From Natronococcus roseus (lineage in GTDB: Archaea > Halobacteriota > Halobacteria > Halobacteriales > Natrialbaceae), in assembly GCF_043677095.1 (NCBI RefSeq), contig NZ_JBHLJR010000001.1, forward strand, positions 620,001 to 684,000: DNA of 64,000 nt, given 5' to 3'. Position 1 is the stretch's first letter; each line of letters begins with the position of its first letter. Below, piece by piece: positions 1-7,967 of this stretch. The notes under the pieces were generated by a model. That model did not search any database, was not told the DNA's origin, and saw only the letters and a list, made by a program, of their open reading frames with translations. A program made the position numbers and the translations under genes.

Positions 1-6
1 AAACCT

Positions 7-131
7 CCCTCGGGGCAGACTTGGTCATCAAGTTCCCATCCATGCCTTCTGGTGATTCACTATGGCCAAAGATGAGGGCGCGCTTAGATCTTAGCGTACG
101 AAATTGGACTCACTGGGACTCGTTCCTCGAA
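7..131 (+). repeat. Left copy of diverged direct repeat flanking the island
   Basis: This stretch aligns with a second copy at the other end of the low-GC island. Positions 7-23 match 9233-9249 at 16 of 17 bases, and positions 52-131 match 10334-10413 at 60 of 80 bases without a gap. The intervening part aligns with a single one-base gap. The copies have the same orientation. The divergence argues against a fresh attachment-site duplication. It could be an old att repeat, or two related intergenic sequences left by successive integrations. Confidence 0.7.
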
Positions 132-145
132 TATCTCTCTCGACT

Positions 146-306
146 CATCCCTATAGGATCAGGATCAATTTCTTGCTCGTCTTCGCCATCCTCAGACGAT
201 TCCGAATCATGCGAGCGGAAGACATCCTCTCAATATTGAATCGGATTCTCGCTGCGCTTAGTGGATGTCATACAAATTACTCGAGCATCCCTATGGGATC
301 TGGATC
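146..306 (+). repeat. Pair of 21-bp direct repeats
   Basis: The units at 146-166 and 286-306 differ at two positions and have the consensus catccctatRggatcWggat followed by c. They are spaced exactly 140 bp apart. They sit beside the 28-bp palindrome in non-coding DNA, which suggests binding sites or iterons rather than coding sequence. Two copies are too few to assign a function. Confidence 0.5.
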
Positions 307-325
307 GGTTCCTTAGGGGATGGTG

Positions 326-353
326 TCAGTTGTACGATCGATCGTACAACTGA
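326..353. promoter_or_regulatory. 28-bp perfect palindrome, possible operator or recombination site
   Basis: The 28 bases are a perfect inverted repeat with no spacer. Each half reads tcagttgtacgatc on its own strand. Such symmetry in non-coding DNA of an integrated element usually marks a dimeric protein binding site, a resolution site or a plasmid maintenance site. No adjacent gene identifies the protein that would bind it. Confidence 0.55.
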
Positions 354-829
354 GTCGATTTCAGGCGCGCGCGAGACCTCGACCCCGGATGCGGGAGGTA
401 GTTTCTCTGGGAGCGAACCGAACCAAATCGAGTCGTGTAGAACCATCGGTCTGTCTTCACCCGTGTATCACAGAACCCGAGACGAATAGCGAGAAAATCG
501 ATAATCCGCCGGCGTCTCAAACTCGGGGCGATCAATGGCTCGAGAGTGTCAAATGCTATGGAGGCATACGAGCAAGGTGATTCATCCTACGCCAACGAAA
601 TCGGATCTCTGCTGCGCTAAGGAGCTTAGAGAGCAAAGCGTCGTTCTGCACTGATTGACCTGTATCACTAAATCCGAGTGATTCCCGAGCTATTCTCGAG
701 TGATCAAATTCCTGTCGTCCTATTGCTATCTCTTTCATTCTAAGGCGGCTCATCGCTTCATAGAGAAGAGTGAAGGGCGTGAGCAGAGGGATTGGCCTCT
801 CCGTTTACGAAATTCCCTCAGAGAAGCGA

Positions 830-1489
830 TTAGAAGCTATCTGAATCTCCCTCGACAAACTCGCGCCATTGACTCAGTGCATCCGCTTCCTGACTCTCTG
901 GATCTTCGAGGATACCGAGCGTCTCGAGATCGTCGATGATCGAGTGGTCATACTTCCTGATCTCGTCGAGAAGCGCAGCCTCCCGATCCTGACTCCCATC
1001 CCCAGCCACTTCGATAAGACCGGACTCGTTCTCGACATAATTGCTGGCCCTGCCGACGATATGAAGCTTCACTGCGACTCGATGAGCGAGCTTCCGGTCG
1101 AGATCATCAATTTTGCCAGATCCAGCCTGAAGCCGATTCAGAATCGCTTCGGAGACGTTATCGACGAATGCCCGATCAGCCCTCTCGAGCGATTCGTAGT
1201 AGTGATCCGGATCTGCATTGAGGGCATGAGTCTGAGCATTCTGATTATGCTCCGGGGCTCCCGTCGAACAGCCTCCATGATACATGCAACGACCTTCTCC
1301 GAGATGATCTGTCCCTGATCCAGCCTTCGACCTGCAGTATCCTCCGAAAAGAGAATTCCCATCCTCATCGGTAATAGCCGATCCATCCTCCTTTAGCCGC
1401 TTCTTGCTATTGCAGTATTCCCCCGGATCGACTCGAGGGACATCATCCATCCTCTCACCGATCAAATCCTCTTCCTGCTCGAGCGTCAT
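830..1489 (-). CDS. Phage-type HGGxSTG protein
   Basis: The 219-residue protein carries Cys26 and Cys52, then an AGSGTDHLGEGRC stretch ending at Cys68, then HGGCSTG at residues 71-77. This Cys/His pattern is typical of the HGGxSTG family found in phages and proviruses, often annotated as a small terminase subunit or unknown. The rest is acidic and helical. Its ATG overlaps the stop codon of the upstream 83-residue gene as ATGA, so the two are probably translationally coupled. The gene supports a viral origin for the island. The exact role is not known, and the terminase assignment is only an inference from family annotation. Confidence 0.75.
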   Translation of the reverse strand: MTLEQEEDLIGERMDDVPRVDPGEYCNSKKRLKEDGSAITDEDGNSLFGGYCRSKAGSGTDHLGEGRCMYHGGCSTGAPEHNQNAQTHALNADPDHYYESLERADRAFVDNVSEAILNRLQAGSGKIDDLDRKLAHRVAVKLHIVGRASNYVENESGLIEVAGDGSQDREAALLDEIRKYDHSIIDDLETLGILEDPESQEADALSQWREFVEGDSDSF

Positions 1490-1737
1490 GCTATGTCCTC
1501 CGTGGTAAGAGCTTGATCCCCGAAACGAGAACTGTAGCAGTCCGTCGAAGGTTGAGAGAGGATACTCGGACTAATTTGGGGGCTGATTTGCGGACTGGTT
1601 TGGGGACTACTCTGGGTAATAGGATTCGTTCTGGTACTCCTATTGATATCCTTTGAGATCATATCATCTCTACTACTATTCTTTTTGGTATTCATCCTCC
1701 TATAGATCCTCTTGATATTCACATACTCTAACTCCAT
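1486..1737 (-). CDS. Small Ser/Pro-repeat hypothetical protein
   Basis: This 83-residue basic protein has a low-complexity stretch at about residues 44-58, where SPQ(T/I) units repeat three to four times. It has no recognisable domain. The reason to accept it is its junction: its TGA overlaps the ATG of the HGGxSTG gene by the ATGA pattern typical of coupled genes. Its codon use is AT-richer than the chromosome, like the rest of the island. Function unknown. Confidence 0.5.
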   Translation of the reverse strand: MELEYVNIKRIYRRMNTKKNSSRDDMISKDINRSTRTNPITQSSPQTSPQISPQISPSILSQPSTDCYSSRFGDQALTTEDIA

Positions 1738-1883
1738 CTCATTGACTTATTCGATAGACTTGGAGAAAAGGACTCTGCGAGCTACGATGACGCCTTCCTC
1801 ATACGAGCTTCATGACTTTGAGGGCAGAGTTGAACAGGAATATGAAGTAGATTTATCACCAGCAAATCTTATCTTGATTGGTA

Positions 1884-2504
1884 ATGGGTGCAGCAAACTC
1901 TATCTTGGCTGGCATGAGTGCGATTGCAAATCAATCTATAGGAGTAGCATTGACTCTAATATTCGCATACTTAGGATGGCGCGCTTCTGCAATACCCGGC
2001 GAAACCGATCGGATTAGAAATGTACGAGAGAGGTTTGGAGAGACCGGTAATATCACTTCCTTCTACGCTTTCCGCCTTTTGAGAGTGCAAGTAATCGAAC
2101 GAGAAGGGTTCTTGATGAAAGCTGCAAAATACATACCTCCTTTTCCCTATCAGGGTAGAGCAAGCGTATATCTGAGGTTCGACTCGTATGAAGACGCTGG
2201 CTTCCCAAGGATTGCATCGGTGGATCAAATCACAGACCATCCCGATTACAATGGAGAATACCACATAGCCCGAATGACAAAAAATGACTACGGAAAACCC
2301 TCTGTTGATATAACTCTCGCAATCGAAACGGGTGAACCAAAACGGATACACGGGTCCATCCGACATTTGTCAGCTGTTCTTCAAGATATCGGTGAGCAAA
2401 GCTCTCCACCAGATGATTACTATAATCCTGATTATTCTTGGAGTGTGGGTGAGGACAAAACCACTGAGGTAGAGGAAAGTGTTCAGTACCGCTGTCAGGA
2501 TTAA
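1884..2504 (+). CDS. Membrane-anchored hypothetical, 3' end replaced by IS remnant
   Basis: The frame encodes 206 residues from ATG 1884; a TTG two codons earlier is a weaker start. One hydrophobic segment spans about residues 3-27, followed by a soluble region of about 175 residues that I do not recognise. The last six or so residues are read out of the truncated IS6-family element, which begins near position 2486. The natural C-terminus is therefore lost and the present end is chimeric. The gene may no longer be functional. AT-rich codon use matches the island. Confidence 0.55.
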   Translation: MGAANSILAGMSAIANQSIGVALTLIFAYLGWRASAIPGETDRIRNVRERFGETGNITSFYAFRLLRVQVIEREGFLMKAAKYIPPFPYQGRASVYLRFDSYEDAGFPRIASVDQITDHPDYNGEYHIARMTKNDYGKPSVDITLAIETGEPKRIHGSIRHLSAVLQDIGEQSSPPDDYYNPDYSWSVGEDKTTEVEESVQYRCQD

Positions 2505-2904
2505 CGGCGACCGATCTTGGATATACGCTGCAATAGACCTCGACACAAAACTCATCCTCGATGTCGCGCTCTTTGGACGGCGAGGCACCGATCCAGCTGC
2601 TGCGTTTCTGCATGGACTCGCCGAGAAACACGATCTCTCTGACGCTGAGTTTCTCGTCGATGGTGCTGGCTATCTGACTGCCCTCCATCGATTAGGATTG
2701 AGCGGCCACCTCGACTATGTCGATCGAAACCACATCGAAAAGTGGTTTCACACCCTCAAAATGCGGGTCGACCGCTTCCATAACTCGTGGGTGGGCAGTC
2801 GGGCGAGCGTCAGAGGGTGGCTTGAGCAGTTCGTACACTACTACAACACACAGCGACCGCACCAATCACTCAACGGACAGACGCCAGTGGAGGTGCTAAA
2901 CTAG
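2485..2904 (+). pseudogene. Truncated IS6-family transposase (C-terminal part)
   Basis: About 139 residues match the C-terminal catalytic half of haloarchaeal IS6-family transposases. The frame opens at TAVRINGDRSW, which normally follows the first catalytic Asp, and that Asp is missing. The second Asp is in FLVDGAGYL and the Glu in RNHIEKWF; the family-typical TQRPHQSL is near the end. The N-terminal HTH, the first catalytic residue and the left terminal repeat are absent. A GTG at 2479 opens the frame but is fortuitous. The element cannot encode active transposase. Confidence 0.85.
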
Positions 2905-3279
2905 ACGGTGACCTCGGACGGGCCAGCCATCATCGTGAGCATTTCTGGCTTTTTGAACTATCGGATCATCTCGCTGAGCAGGGTTCTCAGACCGGAGGAC
3001 AGGGCATAGGTCGGTCGCTACTGGAAACTTCTCAACCTCGATTCCATCCTCCTTACCCCACCTCTCGAACTGCTCATAGTTATCCCGAAAATTCGTGAAT
3101 ATAGAGACGGGAACAGTCCCGAAGATCTTCGAGATGCTACGGGATTTCCCGATACCGGGAAGAACATCGAATAGTGCCGTCTCTTCATCAAGGATAGATT
3201 CCATGATCCCATGCCTCAAGACTTCTCTCGGAGGAATTCTCCCGGAAGGTCTATCATTCAGTATCTCGAATTGACTCAT
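2896..3279 (-). pseudogene. Truncated ATPase/helicase-like protein (N-terminal part)
   Basis: The frame gives 127 residues from ATG 3279, chosen because GGAGG lies eight bases upstream; ATG 3294 is an alternative. A P-loop-like LPGIGKSRS sits near residue 40, followed by SIFTNFRDNYEQ, which resembles the strand after Walker A in DEAD/DEAH-type ATPases. A Cys in DLCPV follows. The frame ends just inside the IS6 remnant, so the motor core is missing. It appears to be the first part of a longer ATPase destroyed when the IS element removed its 3' end. The family assignment is tentative. Confidence 0.5.
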
Positions 3280-3365
3280 GTCGAGGGCCTCCATCCTTCG
3301 GCTTCATCCTCAGTCGCTCGGGGGTTTCGAGTTAGGGCCTCGCCCCCGTTCGCTATCATTTGCAT
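3276..3365 (-). CDS. Possible 29-residue microprotein
   Basis: A short frame of 29 codons begins 9 nt after the stop of the 45-residue gene and ends with a TGA overlapping the ATG of the downstream ATPase fragment (ATGA). This junction pattern is the only support. The product is short, with no known motif. It may be a leader peptide that couples translation of the next gene, or chance. Confidence 0.3.
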   Translation of the reverse strand: MQMIANGGEALTRNPRATEDEAEGWRPST

Positions 3366-3374
3366 TGTTCCTAC

Positions 3375-3512
3375 CTACTTGTCAGGGTCTAGCTCTTCAG
3401 CGGCCTTCTGGACGAATTCATCCCAGGTCAGGCCAAGTTTCGCCTTCACCACTCGAGCTTCTTCATGAGTTTCGTCCGTTGCGTAGATCTGTGGTTTTGC
3501 TGTTTCAGCCAT
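3375..3512 (-). CDS. 45-residue small protein of haloarchaeal elements
   Basis: The predicted product is 45 residues, starting MAETAKPQIYATDETHEEAR and ending in a short acidic helix (WDEFVQKAAEELDPDK). The pattern of a short strand followed by two helices resembles the minimal ribbon-helix-helix-like proteins that are common on haloarchaeal plasmids and proviruses, usually beside replication or partition genes. It is the first gene of a likely operon with the 29-residue frame and the ATPase fragment. DNA binding is an inference from size and fold prediction by eye. Confidence 0.6.
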   Translation of the reverse strand: MAETAKPQIYATDETHEEARVVKAKLGLTWDEFVQKAAEELDPDK

Positions 3513-3787
3513 GTCAAAATTTTATATATCCATGACCATAATGTTTCTGAGACGGAAAATCCGGCATATAGATTTCTCAAAACGATGACTGTCGGACTTT
3601 CCCTTTGAGGCTCTCAGATTGATTCTGGGTGGCGTTTGTCTCGAGCCGATGATTTCTTTACCTATAAGGGGAAAAGCGATCTCAAAACCTTCTCAGTCGT
3701 TGATGAGAATAGCTCGAGGCAAACCGGGTTGATTCAGGACAAAAAAGAGAGTTACTTTTGCGAGGTTAATATGTAGGGCTCGTTACC

Positions 3788-4366
3788 CTACTCGTCGGAG
3801 TCCTCCTCCTCGACCTTCCCGATCACGACGGAGTATCCCTCCTTTGTGAAGCGGTACTTGCTTGGGTCGGCATAAGGGTGGAGTACAGTTCGACCGACGA
3901 CTGCGTTCACCTTATTTTTGACCTCGTTGAAGTCATACGGATTGCTGACTTCGTCGAGGAGGTTTCGAGTGATTCCCTCGCGGTCACAGACCTGGGATAC
4001 CAGCGTATGAAGAGCGCTGGCGTCGCCCCATGGAGCTGCACTCCGCGTATCGCGTGCGGAATCATATTCGACATCCAGAATGACAGGATTTGTTCCTCCT
4101 TGGAACTCCTTGACGAGATAACCGTCTTCGGTGAGGTCGTTCAGGAGTCGGGTGTACTTCAGTGAAGTGAGGACCCGGTCCTCGTCGTCGATGACTTCTT
4201 CGACGCCCTTCGTCTTCTCCACATCCTCGCGGAGATCGGGACGGTTGAAGGTCTGCGGTCCGTGAACATAGGCGATTGCCAGTGCTACTCGCTGTCGCGC
4301 CGAGGTGAGATCGTCCCACGGCGTACGTTCGAACTCGTCTGCGGGGGTTTCCGAAATGGAACTCAT
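3788..4366 (-). CDS. Hypothetical, possible winged-helix protein
   Basis: The 192-residue reading starts at MSSISETPADEF (ATG 4366); an upstream in-frame start would add 25 basic residues that do not look native. Residues 15-105 are helical with a strand pair (DGYLVKEF) compatible with a winged helix, and the C-terminus ends YRFTKEGYSVVIG before an acidic tail. A TATA-like box at 4398-4405 lies about 36 bases before the ATG, supporting this start with a short leader. I cannot name the family. Confidence 0.6.
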   Translation of the reverse strand: MSSISETPADEFERTPWDDLTSARQRVALAIAYVHGPQTFNRPDLREDVEKTKGVEEVIDDEDRVLTSLKYTRLLNDLTEDGYLVKEFQGGTNPVILDVEYDSARDTRSAAPWGDASALHTLVSQVCDREGITRNLLDEVSNPYDFNEVKNKVNAVVGRTVLHPYADPSKYRFTKEGYSVVIGKVEEEDSDE

Positions 4367-4397
4367 TGTTGAGACTCTGCGCCTGTATGGAGGGTAA

Positions 4398-4405
4398 GGT
4401 ATAAG
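4398..4405 (-). promoter_or_regulatory. TATA-like box of the 192-residue gene
   Basis: On the minus strand the sequence reads cttatacc. It would place a transcription start near 4375, about nine bases before the ATG at 4366. Confidence 0.4.
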
Positions 4406-4441
4406 ACTAGGGCAGCCGAAAATACGACTACGCCCCGACAC

Positions 4442-4870
4442 CTGCCCAACATGAGGGCCCCATGCCCTTCGACGCTAGAGTGATAGGGTGGCTGACGGGC
4501 GAACTGACTCGTCCCCCACTCCAGCCTGGCAGCATCGGTGGGGAACTGGGTCCTTCTCTCGTTGATTTACTTTGTAGTAGGCTGGGGATTCCAGCGTTTA
4601 GTCACGACAATGTGCTGATCCGACTTAAGTATTGTCCTCCCAGTAGTCCGGAGATGGATATCAAATGGGTTCTCCAAGTATACCTTTGCACTTCCGAAAT
4701 AGAATTCGATCGTCTAAAAGATTCAGAACCGTGAATCAAAACACCAATATATGGCGTTAAATCGGCTTCAGGGCGCATCCCAGCCTCTTATTGCTTCACT
4801 TATTCGATGACAGAAGGGCTTGAGGGAGATCAATTCTGGACCTCTCCACAGATAGACGTCAGCTCTGCAA
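4442..4870. other. Intergenic stretch without recognisable genes
   Basis: Between two divergent genes there is no frame with coding character. A 90-codon frame at 4462-4734 has poor codon bias and no motif, so it was not called. The right end leads into the promoter of the next gene. Confidence 0.5.
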
Positions 4871-4873
4871 AGG

Positions 4874-4880
4874 ACTTATA
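4874..4880 (+). promoter_or_regulatory. TATA-like box of the 215-residue gene
   Basis: The sequence acttata is about 30 bases upstream of the ATG at 4910, a spacing that gives a leader of only a few bases. Confidence 0.4.
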
Positions 4881-4909
4881 CCCGTACAGTTTGAGAATGT
4901 GAGCAAGAT

Positions 4910-5557
4910 ATGGAGACTACCGTCAAATTAGAATATGGGCCGATGGAAGTAGAGATTCACGCCTTTGACGATGAAGACTACCAAAAAGAGGTCCTCGACC
5001 TCATACAATTCATCGAAGATAATCAGGAGTCGTTGGAAGAGTTGGAGGAAGGTGATGAGAATGCAGAACTTGGCCACTCCAAAATTGAGGGTACGTCTTT
5101 GGAGGAGTTTGCTGAGAGTAATGACGAAAATGACGAGGAAGTAAAACAGGAATCTGGTCCCCTCAGCGAAATCACTTCCAAGCTAGGAGTACCTGAATCT
5201 GAATTAAAGAGATGTTTCTATGTAGATCCAGATCAAGAGGAGCCTCCGGTGATTTATCTTGATGAAGTGGGAAATATCGGAGAACAGAAAACAGATCGAC
5301 AGCGGGTTGCTTCACTTGCGCTTTTGTATATCTCGCACGAATGCTATGACCTTGAGCGCGTGAAATCAACAGCTCTGAAAGAGGCTCTTGAGCTTTCAGA
5401 CATTTCATCTAGTGGAATGGGGAATATGTATCAGGGGGAGGGAGATCGCTACTTCGATCGTAGAGGACGAGGTCCATCTGCAACTGTTGGACTAACCCCA
5501 CCAGGAAGGAGGCAAGCAAGAAAGGTCCTAAAGAGACTTATCCAAGACGAAGAATAA
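4910..5557 (+). CDS. Acidic hypothetical protein with C-terminal winged-helix look
   Basis: The 215-residue product is strongly acidic in residues 35-85 (many Glu/Asp). A more structured half follows: residues 85-100 (LSEITSKLGVPESEL) resemble an HTH helix pair, and the end (GPSATVGLTPPGRRQARKVL) resembles the wing and last helix of a winged-helix domain. The start is supported by a TATA-like box about 30 bases upstream. No Shine-Dalgarno is visible, which fits a near-leaderless mRNA. No specific function can be assigned; a DNA-binding role in the element is possible. Confidence 0.65.
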   Translation: METTVKLEYGPMEVEIHAFDDEDYQKEVLDLIQFIEDNQESLEELEEGDENAELGHSKIEGTSLEEFAESNDENDEEVKQESGPLSEITSKLGVPESELKRCFYVDPDQEEPPVIYLDEVGNIGEQKTDRQRVASLALLYISHECYDLERVKSTALKEALELSDISSSGMGNMYQGEGDRYFDRRGRGPSATVGLTPPGRRQARKVLKRLIQDEE

Positions 5558-5786
5558 GATCACCGAATAGACCGAGTTCTATAGGAGCTAATTCTCGCTG
5601 ATCTGAGCCGCATTGATCGCTTTTCGATCATTCCCGTTGCTCCGTGGGCGAATATTCATCTCCGCTGCGCTCAGTTCGCCTGAAAGCAAATCAGGGAGTC
5701 TGCTTCCTCGAGCCTCGGATATCAGCCTCGTAGGTTCACGTCGCAGTGACGGATTAAGCGTATATCTACAGAATGACAGGACGCCG

Positions 5787-6359
5787 ATGACGAAGAACAA
5801 GACCGATTCGCCCGGTGGGGCGGACGAGGATACGGCTGAAGAACTGATCAAGCAACCATACCCGGAGCTAATGAACGTCGCTCGAAGTGCTCGAGAGAAT
5901 CATGAAGCCGATATCAGTACCGACGCACCGAAGAAGCCGGAATTAGTTGAGCAGATGACTGAAGCGGGCATTCGTCTCGATGAGGGGGCCTGGATGATCG
6001 AAACCGAGGATGGGGCCGAGGAGATTGATCGTCTCGAGTCGAACCCTTCCCCGGACCGAGATGGTCCGAGCGAGCCCCAGCCAGAAGTCGTTCTCTATGC
6101 TCAGACTCGAGCAGGGGCGACTGAAGATCGGATCGAGGAGATCGAGGATGCCCTTGGGGAGATCGGATACGAACTTCGGGAGAATGATCGAAGTGATAGT
6201 CTGAGTATCATCGTCCCGCCGGAATTGGACGAGGACCAGATCGATCCTGAAGAGGTCACGCGCGATGAGGTCTATGGGATGGCTAAGGATCTGGATATCG
6301 ACGGCCGATCGGATATGAGCAAGGAGGAACTTGTCGAAGCAGTCGAATCGGCTCGCTAA
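5787..6359 (+). CDS. Acidic protein with Rho_N/SAP-like motifs
   Basis: The 190-residue reading begins at MTKNKTDSPGGADED. An upstream in-frame extension of 58 codons lacks coding character, and TATA-like gtatatc at 5760-5766 lies about 24 bases before this ATG, so a leaderless transcript is likely. The last 35 residues (DEVYGMAKDLDIDGRSDMSK) match the short helix-extended-helix of Rho N-terminal/SAP-like domains; a similar helix pair lies near residues 20-60. Such modules bind nucleic acids. The middle (VVLYAQTRAG to LSIIVPPEL) looks like an alpha/beta domain. Function within the element is unknown. Confidence 0.65.
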   Translation: MTKNKTDSPGGADEDTAEELIKQPYPELMNVARSARENHEADISTDAPKKPELVEQMTEAGIRLDEGAWMIETEDGAEEIDRLESNPSPDRDGPSEPQPEVVLYAQTRAGATEDRIEEIEDALGEIGYELRENDRSDSLSIIVPPELDEDQIDPEEVTRDEVYGMAKDLDIDGRSDMSKEELVEAVESAR

Positions 6360-6423
6360 ACCCCTCCCTTTCCTTTCGAGCCATCCAATTTTTCGAGTCG
6401 ATGGTGGAATATAGCGACGATAC

Positions 6424-7215
6424 TCAGATCCGTAGCTCTCTAATGAACTCTTCCGATTCTTCGATCAATCTCCGAACTGCGGCTTCGTTCGGCTCTTCGG
6501 GATGAGCGCAGGTCTCTCGAATACTGGCCGGAGCTTTCAGATCGTGCCAAGTGGTCTTATCAATCTCATCTGCTTCATATAGCGTCTGTGACAGCCGACT
6601 GATCCCGTGATTCGTATTGAACTCAGTCACCTCATTCGAATTCTCGCACATAGTTAGTAGATGGCGTTCGAGGGCGACTGCGGCGACTACGCCACTTGCT
6701 CTAATGAAGCCATTATCAAGTAGTTCGCGGGACCTCTGGATTTCATCTCTACCAATACGCTTGGAGAGTCGTCGTCTTACGCTTAGTTTCTCCGCCTCGA
6801 CTCTTGCGGGAACAGCGTTTAGGATATTTCTCTGGACATCAAACCTATCTATGAAGTATCGAAAGGCGGCCTCGATCCCATCGTCTGGGTCACGTAATAA
6901 ATTGATTGTTCGATTGATCAAGTCCTGTTGTGATGTGAAATCGCTATACCGACTCGAGAGATACTCAGTGATCAGTGGAATCGACTTGTTATACCACTGC
7001 TCATACTCTCGGCGAAGCTCTCTCTGAAGAGATTTTGTTGAGTCGTCTAAAGTACTCCATTCATACTCCGTACCGCCTCCTGCCCTTGGACTACTGGACC
7101 GTATTACATGCCTTTCAACGTTAGAAAAATACTCTTCAGCAAGCGCTTCTATTTCCTCTGCTTCAGATTCTAGTTCTTCGATATAACGGCTGATCGATTC
7201 GATATCGTCGCTCAT
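6424..7215 (-). CDS. Coiled-coil protein with C-terminal HEPN-like domain
   Basis: The 263-residue reading starts at MSDDIESISRYIEELESE; a TTG seven codons earlier was not used. The N-terminus (1-40) is a Glu-rich coiled coil. The middle is helical and charged. The last 90 residues look like a HEPN fold: a long helix pair with GVVAAVALERHLL, then SIRETCAHPEEPN, which contains the R-x4-H signature (Arg233 to His238) of HEPN ribonucleases and of related HEPN proteins in toxin-antitoxin and abortive-infection systems. No partner nucleotidyltransferase is adjacent. An anti-phage role is an inference from the fold and from its location in an integrated element. Confidence 0.6.
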   Translation of the reverse strand: MSDDIESISRYIEELESEAEEIEALAEEYFSNVERHVIRSSSPRAGGGTEYEWSTLDDSTKSLQRELRREYEQWYNKSIPLITEYLSSRYSDFTSQQDLINRTINLLRDPDDGIEAAFRYFIDRFDVQRNILNAVPARVEAEKLSVRRRLSKRIGRDEIQRSRELLDNGFIRASGVVAAVALERHLLTMCENSNEVTEFNTNHGISRLSQTLYEADEIDKTTWHDLKAPASIRETCAHPEEPNEAAVRRLIEESEEFIRELRI

Positions 7216-7460
7216 TTCCTGCAAATGTAGTTTCAATTAGCAAAAAATGACCGATCTTCTCTGAGAGCTAGTCTTCGCAATTCTAAGCTGCGTTCGTCTC
7301 GAGTCGATATTTCCCATTGCCTCACAGACAGGAATCACTCGGAACCGCCTTCTCGCTCCTCTAATCGAATTCTGGCGATGAAGAAAGAGCAGTATTCGAG
7401 AACCAGAGAAAGGGATCGAGAATCCCTAATTTGATTGAAGCAGGGTAGCAAAAGAGAACT

Positions 7461-7967
7461 ATGGTTTCTGAGAACCCTGCAGTAATAGGATTGCTAGGAG
7501 TAGTTCTCGGAGCACTAATCAACGAAGGAGGAGCTATTGTGAGAACATGGCGGCAAGGGAAACAAGCTAATATCCGAACCAAAGCCGAATTTTATCTTGA
7601 CCGTAAGGTCGATGCTTTGTCCAATCTATATTCACAACTTGAATCAACTCATAGAGTTTTAAACGACAACATGGGCTTAGGTCCCGATAATGAAGAAAAA
7701 TATTGGGAGGAAGTTCAACCGAAGGTGGCCGGCTTTCGGAATACGATAAGGCAAGATGGAATATATCTCTCCGAGGAGCAGGATGAGCTTCTACACGAAG
7801 CACTAGGGCAGTTTAGGCAGGCGAGTATCCATATTCAAGCCCAAGTAGAAGGGAGAGATCGTGATCCTAGTAATTTCAATGTGAGAGAATTCGAGGATGC
7901 ATACGAGGAGGCGCGTTCGGCACTAAAAGAGGAATTGAATAGACCGATCCAGGAATTAGAGGATTAG
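7461..7967 (+). CDS. Membrane-anchored coiled-coil hypothetical protein
   Basis: The 168-residue product begins with one hydrophobic segment (about residues 6-22, AVIGLLGVVLGALI), followed by a basic cytoplasmic-looking linker and long charged helices. Similar 'anchor plus helices' proteins of unknown role occur widely on mobile elements. It is divergent from the HEPN-like gene and its stop codon overlaps that of the convergent integrase by four bases. AT-rich codons match the island. Function unknown; an effector or stress-signalling role with its neighbour is speculation. Confidence 0.6.
   Translation: MVSENPAVIGLLGVVLGALINEGGAIVRTWRQGKQANIRTKAEFYLDRKVDALSNLYSQLESTHRVLNDNMGLGPDNEEKYWEEVQPKVAGFRNTIRQDGIYLSEEQDELLHEALGQFRQASIHIQAQVEGRDRDPSNFNVREFEDAYEEARSALKEELNRPIQELED

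Larger units (their letters stand above)
132..829. other. Gene-free stretch with palindrome and short repeats
   Basis: I see no convincing coding region here. The short open frames overlap in all directions and lack haloarchaeal codon bias. The stretch holds a near-identical 21-bp direct repeat (146-166 and 286-306) and a 28-bp perfect palindrome (326-353), each listed separately. It may be a regulatory or replication-related region of the integrated element, but no origin motif is recognisable. Confidence 0.5.

Noticed and set aside
3518..3531. TATA-like attttatatatc upstream of the 45-residue gene
   Set aside because: It lies only 8-17 bases from the ATG, too close to give a transcript with this start. 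A different start or promoter would be needed.
4462..4734. A 90-codon frame between two divergent island genes
   Set aside because: Codon use and composition do not resemble the neighbours, no motif is present, and it lacks a ribosome-binding site or TATA box at the right place.
247..5674. A recurring motif around gctgcgct(t/a/c)ag at about 247-261, 606-621 and 5660-5674
   Set aside because: The matches are short and imperfect. They may be remnants of a common intergenic sequence but could be coincidence.
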